Shown here one piece after another: positions 25,734-34,947 of a DNA stretch of 64,000 bases (position 1 is its first letter; the number at the start of each line of letters is the position of its first letter). The notes beneath the pieces are model-generated. The model saw only the letters and a program-made list of their open reading frames with translations, was not told the origin of the DNA and made no database searches. The DNA is from Caldilineaceae bacterium. GTDB taxonomy: Bacteria; Chloroflexota; Anaerolineae; Caldilineales; Caldilineaceae. The stretch covers positions 757,022 to 821,021 of the forward strand of contig OY282376.1 of assembly GCA_958295845.1 (NCBI GenBank). Direction: 5' to 3'. Both the position numbers and the translations under genes were made by a program.

Positions 25734-27407
25734 TCACTCTCCCCGCGTCGAACTCCCCTGCTCAAACCACGCCGGCGGCTCAGGCAGCGACGCCGCCAGA
25801 ATCTCACCGAACTCCTGCCCCTGCCGCGTCTCGGCTACGCCGCCCAGCAGCGCAAACGCCTCTTCAATTGCCCTGCGCCGCCCCTGTGCGTCATCCAAAC
25901 GCTCAGCCGAGTTCTCGCCCGCCAGCGCAACCAGCAGCGCAAGGCGCCGCATCGGCGCAACTTCCTCCCAGGGTACCGGACTTTCCGAAACCAGCGTCCA
26001 CGCCTGCGTCTGCGGCTCGCCGCTGCCCGGATGATGCCAGCGCAATGCCAGCGTGCCCAGAGGACCCGCCGCGCCCGGCCGCGCCTTCAACCGGTAGACG
26101 ACCGTGTTCTCCTGGCCCACGTGCAACTCGGCGAAATCCTCTTCGTCATCCTCAAACGATTCGTTCGCAGCCGCACGGTTCAGATAGCCGACCAGGCGCC
26201 ACGTCTCGACCGTCTCCGCATCCCAGGAAACCTGCGCGCGCGCTTCGTCCGCCGCCGGGCTGAATAGCTGGGCAAAAGAGTCCGCCGCCAGCAGCCCCTG
26301 TGCCTCCTCAGGCGAGTAAACATACCGGTACCAACCGTCGCCGTCGTTACTCACCTGCTCCAGCAAACTGTCATTGTAGTTCGCAATGCCCACGCCCACC
26401 GCCACCAGCCGGATCGGGTTGGCCTCCGCCCGCTGCCCGCCCAGAGACTCGATTATCGATTCCGCCCGCGTGTCCCCCACGTTGGCCACACCGTCGCTGA
26501 TGAAAAAGACGTAATGCAGCGCGTCAGGGTCCCGTCGCCGCCCCTCCAGCGCCAGTTCGTAACCCTTCCGCAGCCCGGCCTCGGCATTCGTGCTCTGGTT
26601 CGGGCGAAAGTTGCCCAGCGAACGGGCCAGCGCCGGGTCGTCCGGGGCCGCGTGCCGTACCATGTACTCGCCCAGTACCACCTCAGAAAACTGCACCAGT
26701 GAAATCCGGTCCTCTGCCGACAGCCGCAGGGTCAGCGCCTCTACCAGCGTACGCGCCGTGTCCAGCTTGTTGTCCTCCCCCATCGAGCCCGAAGCATCCA
26801 GCACCACCGAAACAAAACGGCGAGTTGGCATCTCCCGCGGTGCAGCCGTGCTGAGCCCCAGCAACGCCAGCCACGAGTCCGGGTCGAGCGGATCATTTGT
26901 TATCGTCAGATCCAGATTGAAGGTCCCCTCCCCTTCCGGCCGCGAATAGTCCCACCGCAATGCGTTGAGCCACTCCTCAACCCGCACGTCATCCGGTTCA
27001 ATGATGTAGCCCTGGCGCGCGAGCGCAAGCGACCTCCGCCACGAAGCGTCGTCCGCGTCCAGGCCGAATGTCGATGTCGTTTCCAAACTTGTGGGAACCA
27101 CCGGCGGCAGCTGCGCTTCCGGTCGGCGCCCCCGCCGGTCGCCGCCTCCCGCATGGGGAGAGGGGCGACCCGGGCTGGAGGCCGAAGAGGCAGACTGCAA
27201 CGCCAGCTGGCCGCTCGACGCCCGCCTGTTCGAGCTTGTCGCCGCCTGCCGTTCATTCTGTGCCGGCGCCACCGCCCCCGCGCAGCCGGCCAAAAGCAGC
27301 ACCAGCAACCCTAGGAGCGGGACATGCCAGTTGCGTGAAGCACATCTCCAACCGCATTCGCGGTTCCTTATTCTGAATCCGGACGCTCTGTCGGCTCTCC
27401 ATACCAT
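25734..27407 (-). CDS. Lipoprotein with von Willebrand factor A domain
   Basis: A 557-residue exported protein. A hydrophobic segment precedes the lipobox LAGC (lipidated Cys42); a Ser/Ala/Arg-rich linker follows to about residue 100. The segment around 110-185 (YIIEPDDVRVEEWLNALRWDY) is typical of YfbK-type proteins. A vWA domain starts at residue 198 with a complete metal-ion-dependent adhesion site, DASGSMG at 204-210, then FISDGVANVGDT. A C-terminal region (YRLKARPG) matches the YfbK family end. It probably binds a partner at the cell surface. The ATG at 27407 is preceded by GGGAGA; the longer frame to 27527 lacks this and would bury the signal peptide. Confidence 0.88.
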   Translation of the reverse strand: MVWRADRASGFRIRNRECGWRCASRNWHVPLLGLLVLLLAGCAGAVAPAQNERQAATSSNRRASSGQLALQSASSASSPGRPSPHAGGGDRRGRRPEAQLPPVVPTSLETTSTFGLDADDASWRRSLALARQGYIIEPDDVRVEEWLNALRWDYSRPEGEGTFNLDLTITNDPLDPDSWLALLGLSTAAPREMPTRRFVSVVLDASGSMGEDNKLDTARTLVEALTLRLSAEDRISLVQFSEVVLGEYMVRHAAPDDPALARSLGNFRPNQSTNAEAGLRKGYELALEGRRRDPDALHYVFFISDGVANVGDTRAESIIESLGGQRAEANPIRLVAVGVGIANYNDSLLEQVSNDGDGWYRYVYSPEEAQGLLAADSFAQLFSPAADEARAQVSWDAETVETWRLVGYLNRAAANESFEDDEEDFAELHVGQENTVVYRLKARPGAAGPLGTLALRWHHPGSGEPQTQAWTLVSESPVPWEEVAPMRRLALLVALAGENSAERLDDAQGRRRAIEEAFALLGGVAETRQGQEFGEILAASLPEPPAWFEQGSSTRGE

Positions 27408-27672
27408 AGTTGCTCTCCCTGTCGCTATCGCCCCTCCGTCTATCGGCCGATTAATCGCGTCGAAGGAGACGCGCACCTGGTCTAGTGCAGTTGTCAGTTG
27501 GGTTCTTTGGCGGCCTGATAACAGCATCTTATCCGGCCCGCCTGACTACTGTACGGCCCATGGCAACATTAGGTTTCCTAAGTCCGGCAACTGTGTCTGG
27601 TTTTGGGTTCAATGGACGCTGTACTGGCTCGCCTCCCCGGTCTGGGAAACCGGCTGAGCGACGAGCCCTCGC

Positions 27673-27692
27673 AAAACCCCCGAGGAAGGGGG
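27673..27692 (-). terminator. Rho-independent terminator after DUF899 gene
   Basis: On the minus strand, a five-bp CCCCC/GGGGG stem with a six-base loop is followed by TTTT. It lies about 75 bases beyond the stop codon of the DUF899 gene. Confidence 0.55.
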
Positions 27693-27766
27693 CTACGCTA
27701 TCTGAGGCAACAAGCCGTCATGTACGAACCGAACAGACTCGCCCGCCTGCCCGGCAACTATCTTCC

Positions 27767-28384
27767 TCAACCGCCTTCAGAGGGGTACGCAAACAACGGG
27801 TCCCACCCGGCCGCACCATCCGGCAGCAGATCGAACAAATGCCACACGCCGCAGTACAGATCACCCGGGCCAAACGAGTCCTTCGCTACCCGCACGATCG
27901 AGCCGTCTGCGTTCTTGCGAAAGGCCGAAACCCCTGGCTGGTATCCAGACAGAAACGGCTCCTCTTTCCACTGGAAGCCCATATCTTCAACAAACGTCGT
28001 CCTCTCCGCCGAGTACATCGGAAACCGCCAGCCCCGCTGCTTCGCAAACGCCTCCTGCACTTCAGGCGCGTCAGGCGACACCACCACAAACGCCGCCCGG
28101 CTCTGCAAATGCTGGTACACGCCGTTGAACTCGTCAGCCCACATCGCGCAGTTCGAGCAGCCAGTCCCCATGTTGTGAATCAGAATGAGATCGTCCTTGT
28201 CGCCGAACATCTCCGAAAGCCTGACCGCACCGTCCCGGTTCCTTAACACGTAATCACTTACAGGCTCCGGCGGCAGCTTCCGCCGCAGCTTCACCAACTT
28301 CTTTCGGGCCTTGTCCAGTTCTTCCTGGGCAAAGGCGATCTCCCTCTCCAGGCTTGAGTTGCTCACTGACACCTCTACCTCCAT
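27767..28384 (-). CDS. DUF899 thioredoxin-like protein
   Basis: A 205-residue protein. Residues 1-45 form a basic coiled helix (EIAFAQEELDKARKKLVKLRRKLP). From about 47 comes a thioredoxin-like DUF899 domain: YVLRNRDGAVRLSEMFGDKDDLILIHNMGTGCSNCAMWADEFNGV. The CSNC motif (Cys-x-x-Cys) occupies the position of the thioredoxin active site. The motif SAERTTFVEDMGF and the GYQPGVSAFRKN end segment are typical of the family. Function is unknown; a redox role is likely. The gap of 36 bases to rmuC upstream suggests the two may be co-transcribed. Confidence 0.85.
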   Translation of the reverse strand: MEVEVSVSNSSLEREIAFAQEELDKARKKLVKLRRKLPPEPVSDYVLRNRDGAVRLSEMFGDKDDLILIHNMGTGCSNCAMWADEFNGVYQHLQSRAAFVVVSPDAPEVQEAFAKQRGWRFPMYSAERTTFVEDMGFQWKEEPFLSGYQPGVSAFRKNADGSIVRVAKDSFGPGDLYCGVWHLFDLLPDGAAGWDPLFAYPSEGG

Positions 28385-28420
28385 GTGTTGGCCCTGTGCC
28401 GAGGGCTCACCTTACCTGCC

Positions 28421-29647
28421 CTATATCGGTTCCTCGGTGTACTGAGAGATTCGGGTCTTCGCCTCAATCTGCTGTGGTTGCCTGAAACTGTCCTCTTTGT
28501 CAGTCGTCAACCCGGCAAACTTTCTGCCCTGGGGCACAACACGTCTATCGAAGGAGCCGACAGAATCGTTGAAAGCGTCTACTGCCCTCTTCAAACGATT
28601 CCCTACCTCCTGATAGTAGATGATGAACCTCATCATTCGTTCGTGCAACTCTACGCCTTCTTTCAGAATGACTTCAGCGCTCTCGGCAATGCGATGGCGC
28701 TGCCAACCATTGGCAACCGACCACAGCAGTGAGATAAGCGACGCGGGCGTCGCGATGGCAACCCGCTTGCTCATCGCGTACTCGATCAGCTCAGGGCTGG
28801 CGTTCAGCGCTGCCGCCAGGAACTGATCTCCGGGAACAAACATCACCACAAAATCCAACGAGCCTTCCACTTGCCTGCCATAGTCCTTTTTCGCCAGGTC
28901 GTCTACCTGCGTCTTCAAGGCGCTGGCATGCCGTCTCAGAGATGCCTCCCTCTTCCCTTCATCCTCCTCCTGCTGTGCCTCCATGTATGCCACAGTCGAC
29001 GCCTTGGCATCAATGACCACCGTCCGCTTTTCCGGCATCCGCACCGTCAGGTCGGGCCGGATCTGGGTACCGCTCCCCCCGGTCTGTTCTTCAAAGTCGC
29101 AGTACGCCTGCATCCCCGCTAGTTCGACCACACGGCGCAACTGCACCTCGCCCCAGTTGCCAATCTGCCTGTTATCGGTCAGCGCGCTGGACAGCTTGCC
29201 GGTCTCGGCCGCGAGGTTCTCGCTCCGCTGCGCCAGCAAACTGATTTGCGGGTTGAGCTTCTCATAGTTCTGCGTCAGAGGCTTGACCAGCGCTTCAAAC
29301 TGCTCATGCCTCTGCTTGAAATCGCCCTTGGCAGCCTCCAGCGTCTTGCCCAGATTCTCCTGCGCCAAATCCATAAACTGGGAGTTATTGGCCTGCAAAG
29401 CCTGGCTGGCCGTCGCCTGGAAACTCTCTTTTAACTGCTCCTTCGCCATCTCCAGGATCTTCTCGGCGCTGTCACTTTGCTCCAACTGACCTTTCAGGCC
29501 AGCGTTCTCTTCCCGCAGCGCAACCCTTTCCTTCACCCAGTCCGCTTCCTTCCTTGCCATGTGGCTCTCAGCGCGAGAATCCCGCACCAACCAGCAAACC
29601 GCGCCCCCTACCACAAAGCCAACAACCACTGCAACGATTAACTCCAT
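28421..29647 (-). CDS. rmuC: DNA recombination protein RmuC
   Basis: A 408-residue protein. An N-terminal membrane anchor (residues 1-20, LIVAVVVGFVVGGAVCWL) is followed by a long coiled coil (about 30-150). A C-terminal nuclease-like domain has NWGEVQLRRVVELAGM, RPDLTVRMPEKRTVVIDAKAS and DFVVMFVPGDQFLAAAL. The conserved Asp and Lys in the VVIDAKAS motif fit the PD-(D/E)XK-like fold proposed for RmuC, which limits inversions at short inverted repeats. The length is close to the usual 400-475. Confidence 0.94.
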   Translation of the reverse strand: MELIVAVVVGFVVGGAVCWLVRDSRAESHMARKEADWVKERVALREENAGLKGQLEQSDSAEKILEMAKEQLKESFQATASQALQANNSQFMDLAQENLGKTLEAAKGDFKQRHEQFEALVKPLTQNYEKLNPQISLLAQRSENLAAETGKLSSALTDNRQIGNWGEVQLRRVVELAGMQAYCDFEEQTGGSGTQIRPDLTVRMPEKRTVVIDAKASTVAYMEAQQEEDEGKREASLRRHASALKTQVDDLAKKDYGRQVEGSLDFVVMFVPGDQFLAAALNASPELIEYAMSKRVAIATPASLISLLWSVANGWQRHRIAESAEVILKEGVELHERMMRFIIYYQEVGNRLKRAVDAFNDSVGSFDRRVVPQGRKFAGLTTDKEDSFRQPQQIEAKTRISQYTEEPI

Positions 29648-29765
29648 CTGTCACTCCTCGCACCCGCGCTATTCACAATAAGGAAATCTTCGAAGCCGCG
29701 GCCAACTGGCCACCCGTCAGCCCATGCACCGGCAACGCCTGCATCCCCAAAGCGGGACTTCGCAC

Positions 29766-30524
29766 TCAGCCACCAGTCCGCAAATCAGCCACAGCACGGG
29801 CAAGATCCGGCAGTATCTCCCCGCTCTTGCCCTGGAGAAAGATGTCGGCGACTGCCGAAATAGGACCCGGCTCCGGATTCACGTCAATAACCGTAGCCCC
29901 CGCCTGCCTCGCGATAAGCGGCAACTGCGACGCAGGATACACCAACCCGCTCGTGCCCACCACCAGCACCGCCTCACAACGATGGGCCGCCGCTGCCGCA
30001 TCTCCCACCGCATCCCACGGCAGACTCTCGCCGAACCACACCACATCCGGCCGCACCAGATCGCCGCAAAGCCCGCACGCGGGCGGCGAATCCGCGCCGC
30101 GCTCCCCCTCCGTCAGATGGTGGGGCGCCGCGCACGCCGCGCACCGGAATTCGAACAAACTGCCATGCAGATGAAGCACGTCCGCGCTGCCGGCCTGCTC
30201 ATGCAGGCTATCCACATTCTGCGTCACCAGCAAAAAACTTTCGCATAGTCTCGCAAGCTCCGCCAGCGCACCATGCCCGGGATTAGGCGCGGCCTCCTCC
30301 AACTGACCCAGCCGCCACATGTACCACCGCCACACCAGCCCAGGGTCCCGTTCGAACCCCTGCGGCGAAGCCAACTCTTCCGCATTGAACCGGCTCCACA
30401 ATCCGGTCTGCGCATCGCGAAAAGTCGGCACACCCGACTCCGCGCTCACCCCGGCCCCCGTCAAACACAATACCTCCGAAGCCGAACAAAGATACTGAGC
30501 GGCCCTAACAATATCCTTTCTCAT
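29766..30524 (-). CDS. Sirtuin, NAD-dependent protein deacylase (SIR2 family)
   Basis: A 252-residue class III deacylase. The NAD-binding GAGVSAESGVPTFRD is at residues 23-37, TQNVDSLHEQAGS at 101-113, and catalytic His120 in HLHG. Four zinc cysteines are present (CAAC and CGLCG), along with VGTSGLVYPAS. Tyr68 and Arg71 form the YxxR pattern that in SIRT5/CobB-type sirtuins accommodates succinyl or malonyl groups, so desuccinylase activity is plausible. The start at 30524 is preferred because the conserved domain begins there and GGGGGG lies upstream; the extra N-terminus to 30656 overlaps the next gene. Confidence 0.93.
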   Translation of the reverse strand: MRKDIVRAAQYLCSASEVLCLTGAGVSAESGVPTFRDAQTGLWSRFNAEELASPQGFERDPGLVWRWYMWRLGQLEEAAPNPGHGALAELARLCESFLLVTQNVDSLHEQAGSADVLHLHGSLFEFRCAACAAPHHLTEGERGADSPPACGLCGDLVRPDVVWFGESLPWDAVGDAAAAAHRCEAVLVVGTSGLVYPASQLPLIARQAGATVIDVNPEPGPISAVADIFLQGKSGEILPDLARAVADLRTGG

Positions 30525-30561
30525 ACCCCCCACATTCGCTCGATTCCAAACCTCTGGAGTG

Positions 30562-30587
30562 ACACTAACCACTGACCACCGCAGTTT
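30562..30587 (+). repeat. TGACCACT repeat, copy 4
   Basis: CACTAACCACTGACCACCGC then AGTTTC, directly adjoining the stop codon of the minus-strand phosphoglycerate mutase gene; + strand orientation. Confidence 0.65.
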
Positions 30588-31819
30588 CACGCCCCAAAGC
30601 GTTTCAACCGGCCCGCATGTGCCATCGCCTGCGGGATCAGCGTCGTTGCATGGCACAGCCCCAGCTGCCCGCTCGCGCAGTCCCGCTCACCAAAGCCCCG
30701 CGCCGCATCAGGCATCGCATGCGGACTCCACAGCAGCGTCGGCACCGGATGCCAGCTGTGGCTGCGCAGCACCGCCGGCGTACTGTGGTCCCCCGTCACG
30801 ATCAGCGCCCCCGGCCCCAACTCCAGGATGCGCGGGATCTCCGCGTCCACCGCCTCGATCTCGTGCACCTTGGCGTCAAAATCGCCGTCCTCGCCATAGC
30901 TGTCCGTCTTTTTGACGTGTATAAAGAAAAAGTCGTACTCGTCCCACGCCGACGCCAGCGCGTCGATCTCATGCTGTGGGCGCTCCCCCTCAAACCGTAT
31001 CGCCTCCATCCCCACCAGGCTGGCCACCCCCCGGTACATCGGATAGACCGCGATCGCCCCCGCCCGCATCCCGAAGATATCCGGGAAGAGTGGCAGCCCC
31101 GGGTCCTGCGCCAGGCCCCGCAAATTCAGGCTGTTCGCCCGCGGCTCGTCCGCCAGCACACCGCGCGCGTGCGCCGCCCAGCGATTCACCATTTCAGCCG
31201 TACGCGCGCCCTCGTCGCTCCCGCTCTCGTCCCGCACCGGCAGCGGCCTCTTCCCCACCGCCAGCGGGTCCGTGTCCGTCAAACTGCCTCCCAGCCCCTC
31301 GCCCCGCAGCACAAACACGAAGCGGTGCTCCTGCACCGGCTCGACAAACACCTCGCAGTCCCCAAACAACCCTGCGCTCGCCTCCCGCAGCATGGTCGTC
31401 AGCCGGATACACTCCTCCGTCGAGATTCGCCCCGCCCGCCGGTCCGTGATCAGCCCGTCCCCGTCAACCGACGCGAAATTTCCCCGCGCGGCCACGTCGC
31501 TGGCCTGCAGAGGAAAGCCAATCCCCAGCGCCTCCAGCACGCCCCGCCCGATCATGTACCGCACCGGATCGTACCCGAACAGGCTCAGATGCGCAGGCCC
31601 GCTCCCCGGTTCGATGCCCGGCCGGATCGGTACGCTAAGTCCCAATGACCCGGACACGGCCAGCCCATCCAAATTGGGCGTATGGGCCGACTCCAATTCG
31701 GTCTTTCCTCCAAGAGAAGCCGGCAGCCCGCCCAAACCATCCATCACCAGCAGCACGATCTTGCCGCCGTCCTGTTGCAGGTCACGCATCAACTCAAAGT
31801 CGGTAAATGGAGACGTCAT
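30587..31819 (-). CDS. apgM: 2,3-bisphosphoglycerate-independent phosphoglycerate mutase, ApgM type
   Basis: A 410-residue member of the alkaline-phosphatase-superfamily mutases of archaeal type, interconverting 3- and 2-phosphoglycerate in glycolysis. Motifs are KIVLLVMDGLGGLP (metal Asp), TPNLDGLAVSGSLGL, PGSGPAHLSLFGYDP (candidate nucleophile Ser), EIDALASAWDEYDFFFIHVKKTD, and LIVTGDHSTPAVLRSHSWHPVP near the C-terminus (metal-binding D/H). AAGGAG lies upstream of the ATG at 31819. It follows the dipeptide ABC transporter genes with a 114-base gap and may be in the same transcription unit. Confidence 0.93.
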   Translation of the reverse strand: MTSPFTDFELMRDLQQDGGKIVLLVMDGLGGLPASLGGKTELESAHTPNLDGLAVSGSLGLSVPIRPGIEPGSGPAHLSLFGYDPVRYMIGRGVLEALGIGFPLQASDVAARGNFASVDGDGLITDRRAGRISTEECIRLTTMLREASAGLFGDCEVFVEPVQEHRFVFVLRGEGLGGSLTDTDPLAVGKRPLPVRDESGSDEGARTAEMVNRWAAHARGVLADEPRANSLNLRGLAQDPGLPLFPDIFGMRAGAIAVYPMYRGVASLVGMEAIRFEGERPQHEIDALASAWDEYDFFFIHVKKTDSYGEDGDFDAKVHEIEAVDAEIPRILELGPGALIVTGDHSTPAVLRSHSWHPVPTLLWSPHAMPDAARGFGERDCASGQLGLCHATTLIPQAMAHAGRLKRFGA

Positions 31820-31933
31820 CGTCTGACTCCTTCTGTCATAGTCGCGTATGGCGGTGTGCAAGAGCGGGCGGGCGGTCCGAGAGGAAGCGCTGCGGAGGCG
31901 GCGATTTTTCCATCACTTCTCACTTCTCTTCAC

Positions 31934-32950
31934 TCACTCCCTATTTCCATCCTCATACAGATAACAGGCCACGGCATGTTCGCCCTCAACCGCGATGAGC
32001 GGCGGCTGCTCTTCCAGGCAGACGTCCATCCCGTGCGGGCAGCGCGGGTAAAATCGGCAGCCGCGGATTGCTCCCTCCGCGCCCTGCATTCGCATCGTCT
32101 CCTCGGCCGGCAATCTGATATCCGTGTCCCACTTGACCTTCGGGTCCGGCACCGGGATCGAGTTGATCAGCTCCTGCACGTAGGGGTGTTGCGGGTTCTC
32201 GATGATCCGGCCCGTATCCCCCGTCTCCGCCGTGATTCCCTGGAAAAGAACGATCATATTGTCGCCGATCTGGTAGGCGGTCGACAGGTCGTGCGTGATG
32301 TACAGAAAAGAGATACCGTGCTCGTCGCGCAGCCGCAGCATGATATCCAGGATCATGGCACGCAGCGATGCGTCCACCGCCGAAACCGGTTCGTCCGCCA
32401 CAATCAACCGCGGCCGCAGCAGATAGGCCCGCGCCACCATCACCCGCTGCCGCTGTCCGCCGCTCAACTGGTGCGGGTACTTTTCCAGGATTTCATCCCC
32501 CCGCAAACCGACCACGTTGAGCGCGTCCTCGATCAGCTCCCGTCTCTCTGCCTTGTTGCGAGCCAGGGCAAAATGACGCATGACAAGGTTGAAAGTGTGC
32601 TGGATGCGAAAGAAGGGGTTGAAGACCTCATACGGGTCCTGGAAGATCGCCTGGACCTCCTGGCGGTAGGTCATCCGCTGCCGGCGGTCCATCTGCGAGA
32701 TGTCAACGCCCTTGTAGAGGATCTGCCCTCCCGACGGCGTGATAAAGCCGAGCACAAGATTGGCCAGAGTGGTCTTGCCGCTGCCGCTCTCGCCCGCAAT
32801 CGTCGTGATCTGGGCCGGCGATTCGTGCAGGTCGAGGCTGAACGAGTCCAGCGCCACCAGCGGCGGCTGCGAACTCATAAAGCCGCCGCCAAACGCCATC
32901 GTGGCCTCTCTGATCTGGAGCAGCGGTTCAGCCTTAACAGTCTCTGTCAT
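31934..32950 (-). CDS. Dipeptide/oligopeptide ABC transporter ATP-binding protein (DppF/OppF type)
   Basis: A 338-residue ATPase. Walker A is GESGSGKTT near residue 55, with Q-loop QAIFQDPYEVFNPFF, signature LSGGQRQRVMVARAYLL, Walker B LIVADEPVSAVDAS and the H-loop THDLSTA. The C-terminal oligopeptide-transporter extension includes the cysteine-bearing RGCRFYPRCPHGMDVC. The start at 32950 overlaps the stop of the preceding gene (ATGA), meaning tight coupling. It is the second ATPase of the transporter. Confidence 0.94.
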   Translation of the reverse strand: MTETVKAEPLLQIREATMAFGGGFMSSQPPLVALDSFSLDLHESPAQITTIAGESGSGKTTLANLVLGFITPSGGQILYKGVDISQMDRRQRMTYRQEVQAIFQDPYEVFNPFFRIQHTFNLVMRHFALARNKAERRELIEDALNVVGLRGDEILEKYPHQLSGGQRQRVMVARAYLLRPRLIVADEPVSAVDASLRAMILDIMLRLRDEHGISFLYITHDLSTAYQIGDNMIVLFQGITAETGDTGRIIENPQHPYVQELINSIPVPDPKVKWDTDIRLPAEETMRMQGAEGAIRGCRFYPRCPHGMDVCLEEQPPLIAVEGEHAVACYLYEDGNRE

Positions 32951-34926
32951 GCCTCGTCCAGCTCGATCAGGGAATGGCGCTCCGGCTCGTACAGCCAGCA
33001 CGCCACAAGATGGTCATCCTCTCTCTCCACCAGCTCCGGCCTCCGCTCGCGGCAGATCTGCTCGACATGCTTACAGCGGAACTGGAAAATACAGCCCGGC
33101 GGCGGGTTGCGCAGATCGTGCGTCAGACCTTCCGTGACGTTTAACGGCTTGCGCTCTTTGATCGATGGGATCGATTCGATCAGCAGCTGCGTGTACGGAT
33201 GCAGCGGCTCCGCAAAGGCCGATTCCACCGGCGCCACCTCCACCAGGTTACCGGCATACATCACCGCAATCCGGTCTACCAGCTGCGCCTGCAAGCCCAT
33301 GTCATGGCCGATCATCACCATCGAGACGCCAAGTCGCTCCTTCACCTCCAGCAGCGTCTGCGCCACCACCCGCTGCACCACCACGTCCAGCGCGCTCGTC
33401 GGCTCGTCCGCGATGATCACCTGCGGGTTGAGCGCGATCGCCATCGCTATGCAGACCCGCTGCTTCATGCCGCCGCTCAACTCATGCGGATACATGTCAA
33501 TCACCCGCTCCGGCAGCCCGACGTCGTTCAGCAGACCGAGAATACGCGCCTCAAGTTCCATCCGGCCTACGTTCTCGTGCGCCAGGATCGCGTCACCCAT
33601 CTGCTCGCGGATCGGCGTGACCGGGTTCAGCGAGTTCATTGCCCCCTGCGGCACCAGCGCCAGGTCGCGCCACCGTACTTCGCGCAGCGCCTTGCCCGAC
33701 AGACTGACCAGATCCTGGTCTTCAATCCGCACCGCCCCCTGCACGATCCGGCCCGGCGGCTGTACCACCTGCAGGATAGCCATCGCCACCGTCGTCTTGC
33801 CGCAGCCCGATTCACCCACCAGCCCCAAAATCTCGCCCTTGCGAACACTGAAGTTTACGCCGTTTGCGGCAATGATCTCCCCGCGCGGCGTGAAATAGTG
33901 GACGTGCAGATCGTCCACTGCCAGCGAATCATCCTTCCCGCCTTCAGCCCTGTCGTCTACGTGCTCGACAGGGGGCATTTCGCCTGCCGCCGTCCGCTCG
34001 CGTCGCGTCGAACTGAACTGCCGGATGCGCGGGTTGGCAATCTCATCCAGCCCGATCGTCATCAGAAAGAAACCCACGAAGATGACCATCAGGATGATGA
34101 TCGGAGGCAGCCACCACCACACCAGTCCCCGCACCAGCGCAGCATTGGTCGTAGCCTGGTTGATGATCAGCCCCAGCGAGGGCACGCGCGTCGGTCCCAG
34201 TCCCAGCACTTCCAGCCCGGTCGCGCTCAGAATCGCCACCGAAATGCCCCCCGTGAGGCTGGCCGCCAGCCACGGCAGCATGTTGGGCAGCATCTCCACG
34301 AACATGATCTCCAGCGCCGGCGCCCCCGAAAGATGCGCCATCCGCACGTAGCTGCGCTCGCGCAAAGTAAGTATCTGCGAGCGTACCAGCCGCGTCGGTC
34401 CCGGCCAGGCAAACGCCGCCAGGATCAGCGCCATCGCCGTCGTGTCAGTCATCTGCACGTAGGAGGCGATCACAACCAGCACCACCAGCGCTGGAATCGT
34501 GACCGCCGAGTCGCTGAGCGTGCGGATCACATGGTCCCACCATCCCCCAACGTAACCCGCCACCGAACCCAGCACCATGCCGATGCCCATACCGATGATC
34601 GCCGCCAGAAACCCGACCTTGAGCGAGGAGGGCGTAGCCAGGATCAACTGCGCCAGCATATCGCGCCCGTTACTCTCCGTGCCCAGAGGGTGTTCTGGCA
34701 GACCCCCTTCCTGCCATACCGGTGGCTTGTTCAACGGCCCTGCGCCCGTGTACGCCAGGTCGGTATCCCAGAAAAGAGGCCCCAACAGGCCGAACAGAAG
34801 GATCAGCCCAACGATGGCAACGCCCAGCAGGAACTTGAAGTTCAGCCACGGGGAGTCCCACGTATTCAGCCCCCAGCCGCGCGCCGGAGTGGTTTCTTCG
34901 TCAACGGTCTGCTGTCCTGCAGTCAA
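32947..34926 (-). CDS. Fused DppC-type permease and DppD-type ATPase
   Basis: One 659-residue polypeptide. Residues 1 to about 305 are a DppC/OppC permease: an N-terminal span, the HPLGTESNGRDMLAQLILATPSSLKVG segment, several spans, and the EAA-type loop ERSYVRMAHLSGAPALEIMFVEMLPNM. A charged linker follows. From about 340 comes a DppD/OppD ATPase: Walker A GESGCGKTT near 377, VPQGAMNSLNPV, signature ELSGGMKQRVCIAMAIAL, Walker B VIIADEPTSALDV, and the C-terminal PPGCIFQFRC cluster. These are normally two genes; the frame runs without a stop, so the fusion looks genuine. It is coupled to the OppF-type gene downstream and 21 bases after the permease gene. Confidence 0.9.
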   Translation of the reverse strand: MTAGQQTVDEETTPARGWGLNTWDSPWLNFKFLLGVAIVGLILLFGLLGPLFWDTDLAYTGAGPLNKPPVWQEGGLPEHPLGTESNGRDMLAQLILATPSSLKVGFLAAIIGMGIGMVLGSVAGYVGGWWDHVIRTLSDSAVTIPALVVLVVIASYVQMTDTTAMALILAAFAWPGPTRLVRSQILTLRERSYVRMAHLSGAPALEIMFVEMLPNMLPWLAASLTGGISVAILSATGLEVLGLGPTRVPSLGLIINQATTNAALVRGLVWWWLPPIIILMVIFVGFFLMTIGLDEIANPRIRQFSSTRRERTAAGEMPPVEHVDDRAEGGKDDSLAVDDLHVHYFTPRGEIIAANGVNFSVRKGEILGLVGESGCGKTTVAMAILQVVQPPGRIVQGAVRIEDQDLVSLSGKALREVRWRDLALVPQGAMNSLNPVTPIREQMGDAILAHENVGRMELEARILGLLNDVGLPERVIDMYPHELSGGMKQRVCIAMAIALNPQVIIADEPTSALDVVVQRVVAQTLLEVKERLGVSMVMIGHDMGLQAQLVDRIAVMYAGNLVEVAPVESAFAEPLHPYTQLLIESIPSIKERKPLNVTEGLTHDLRNPPPGCIFQFRCKHVEQICRERRPELVEREDDHLVACWLYEPERHSLIELDEA

Positions 34927-34947
34927 CGGTCTTATCTGTTTCTCGTC

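Noticed and set aside
27485..28246. Plus-strand open frames opposite vWA leader and DUF899
   Set aside because: They are antisense to a clear DUF899 gene and lack protein-like composition.
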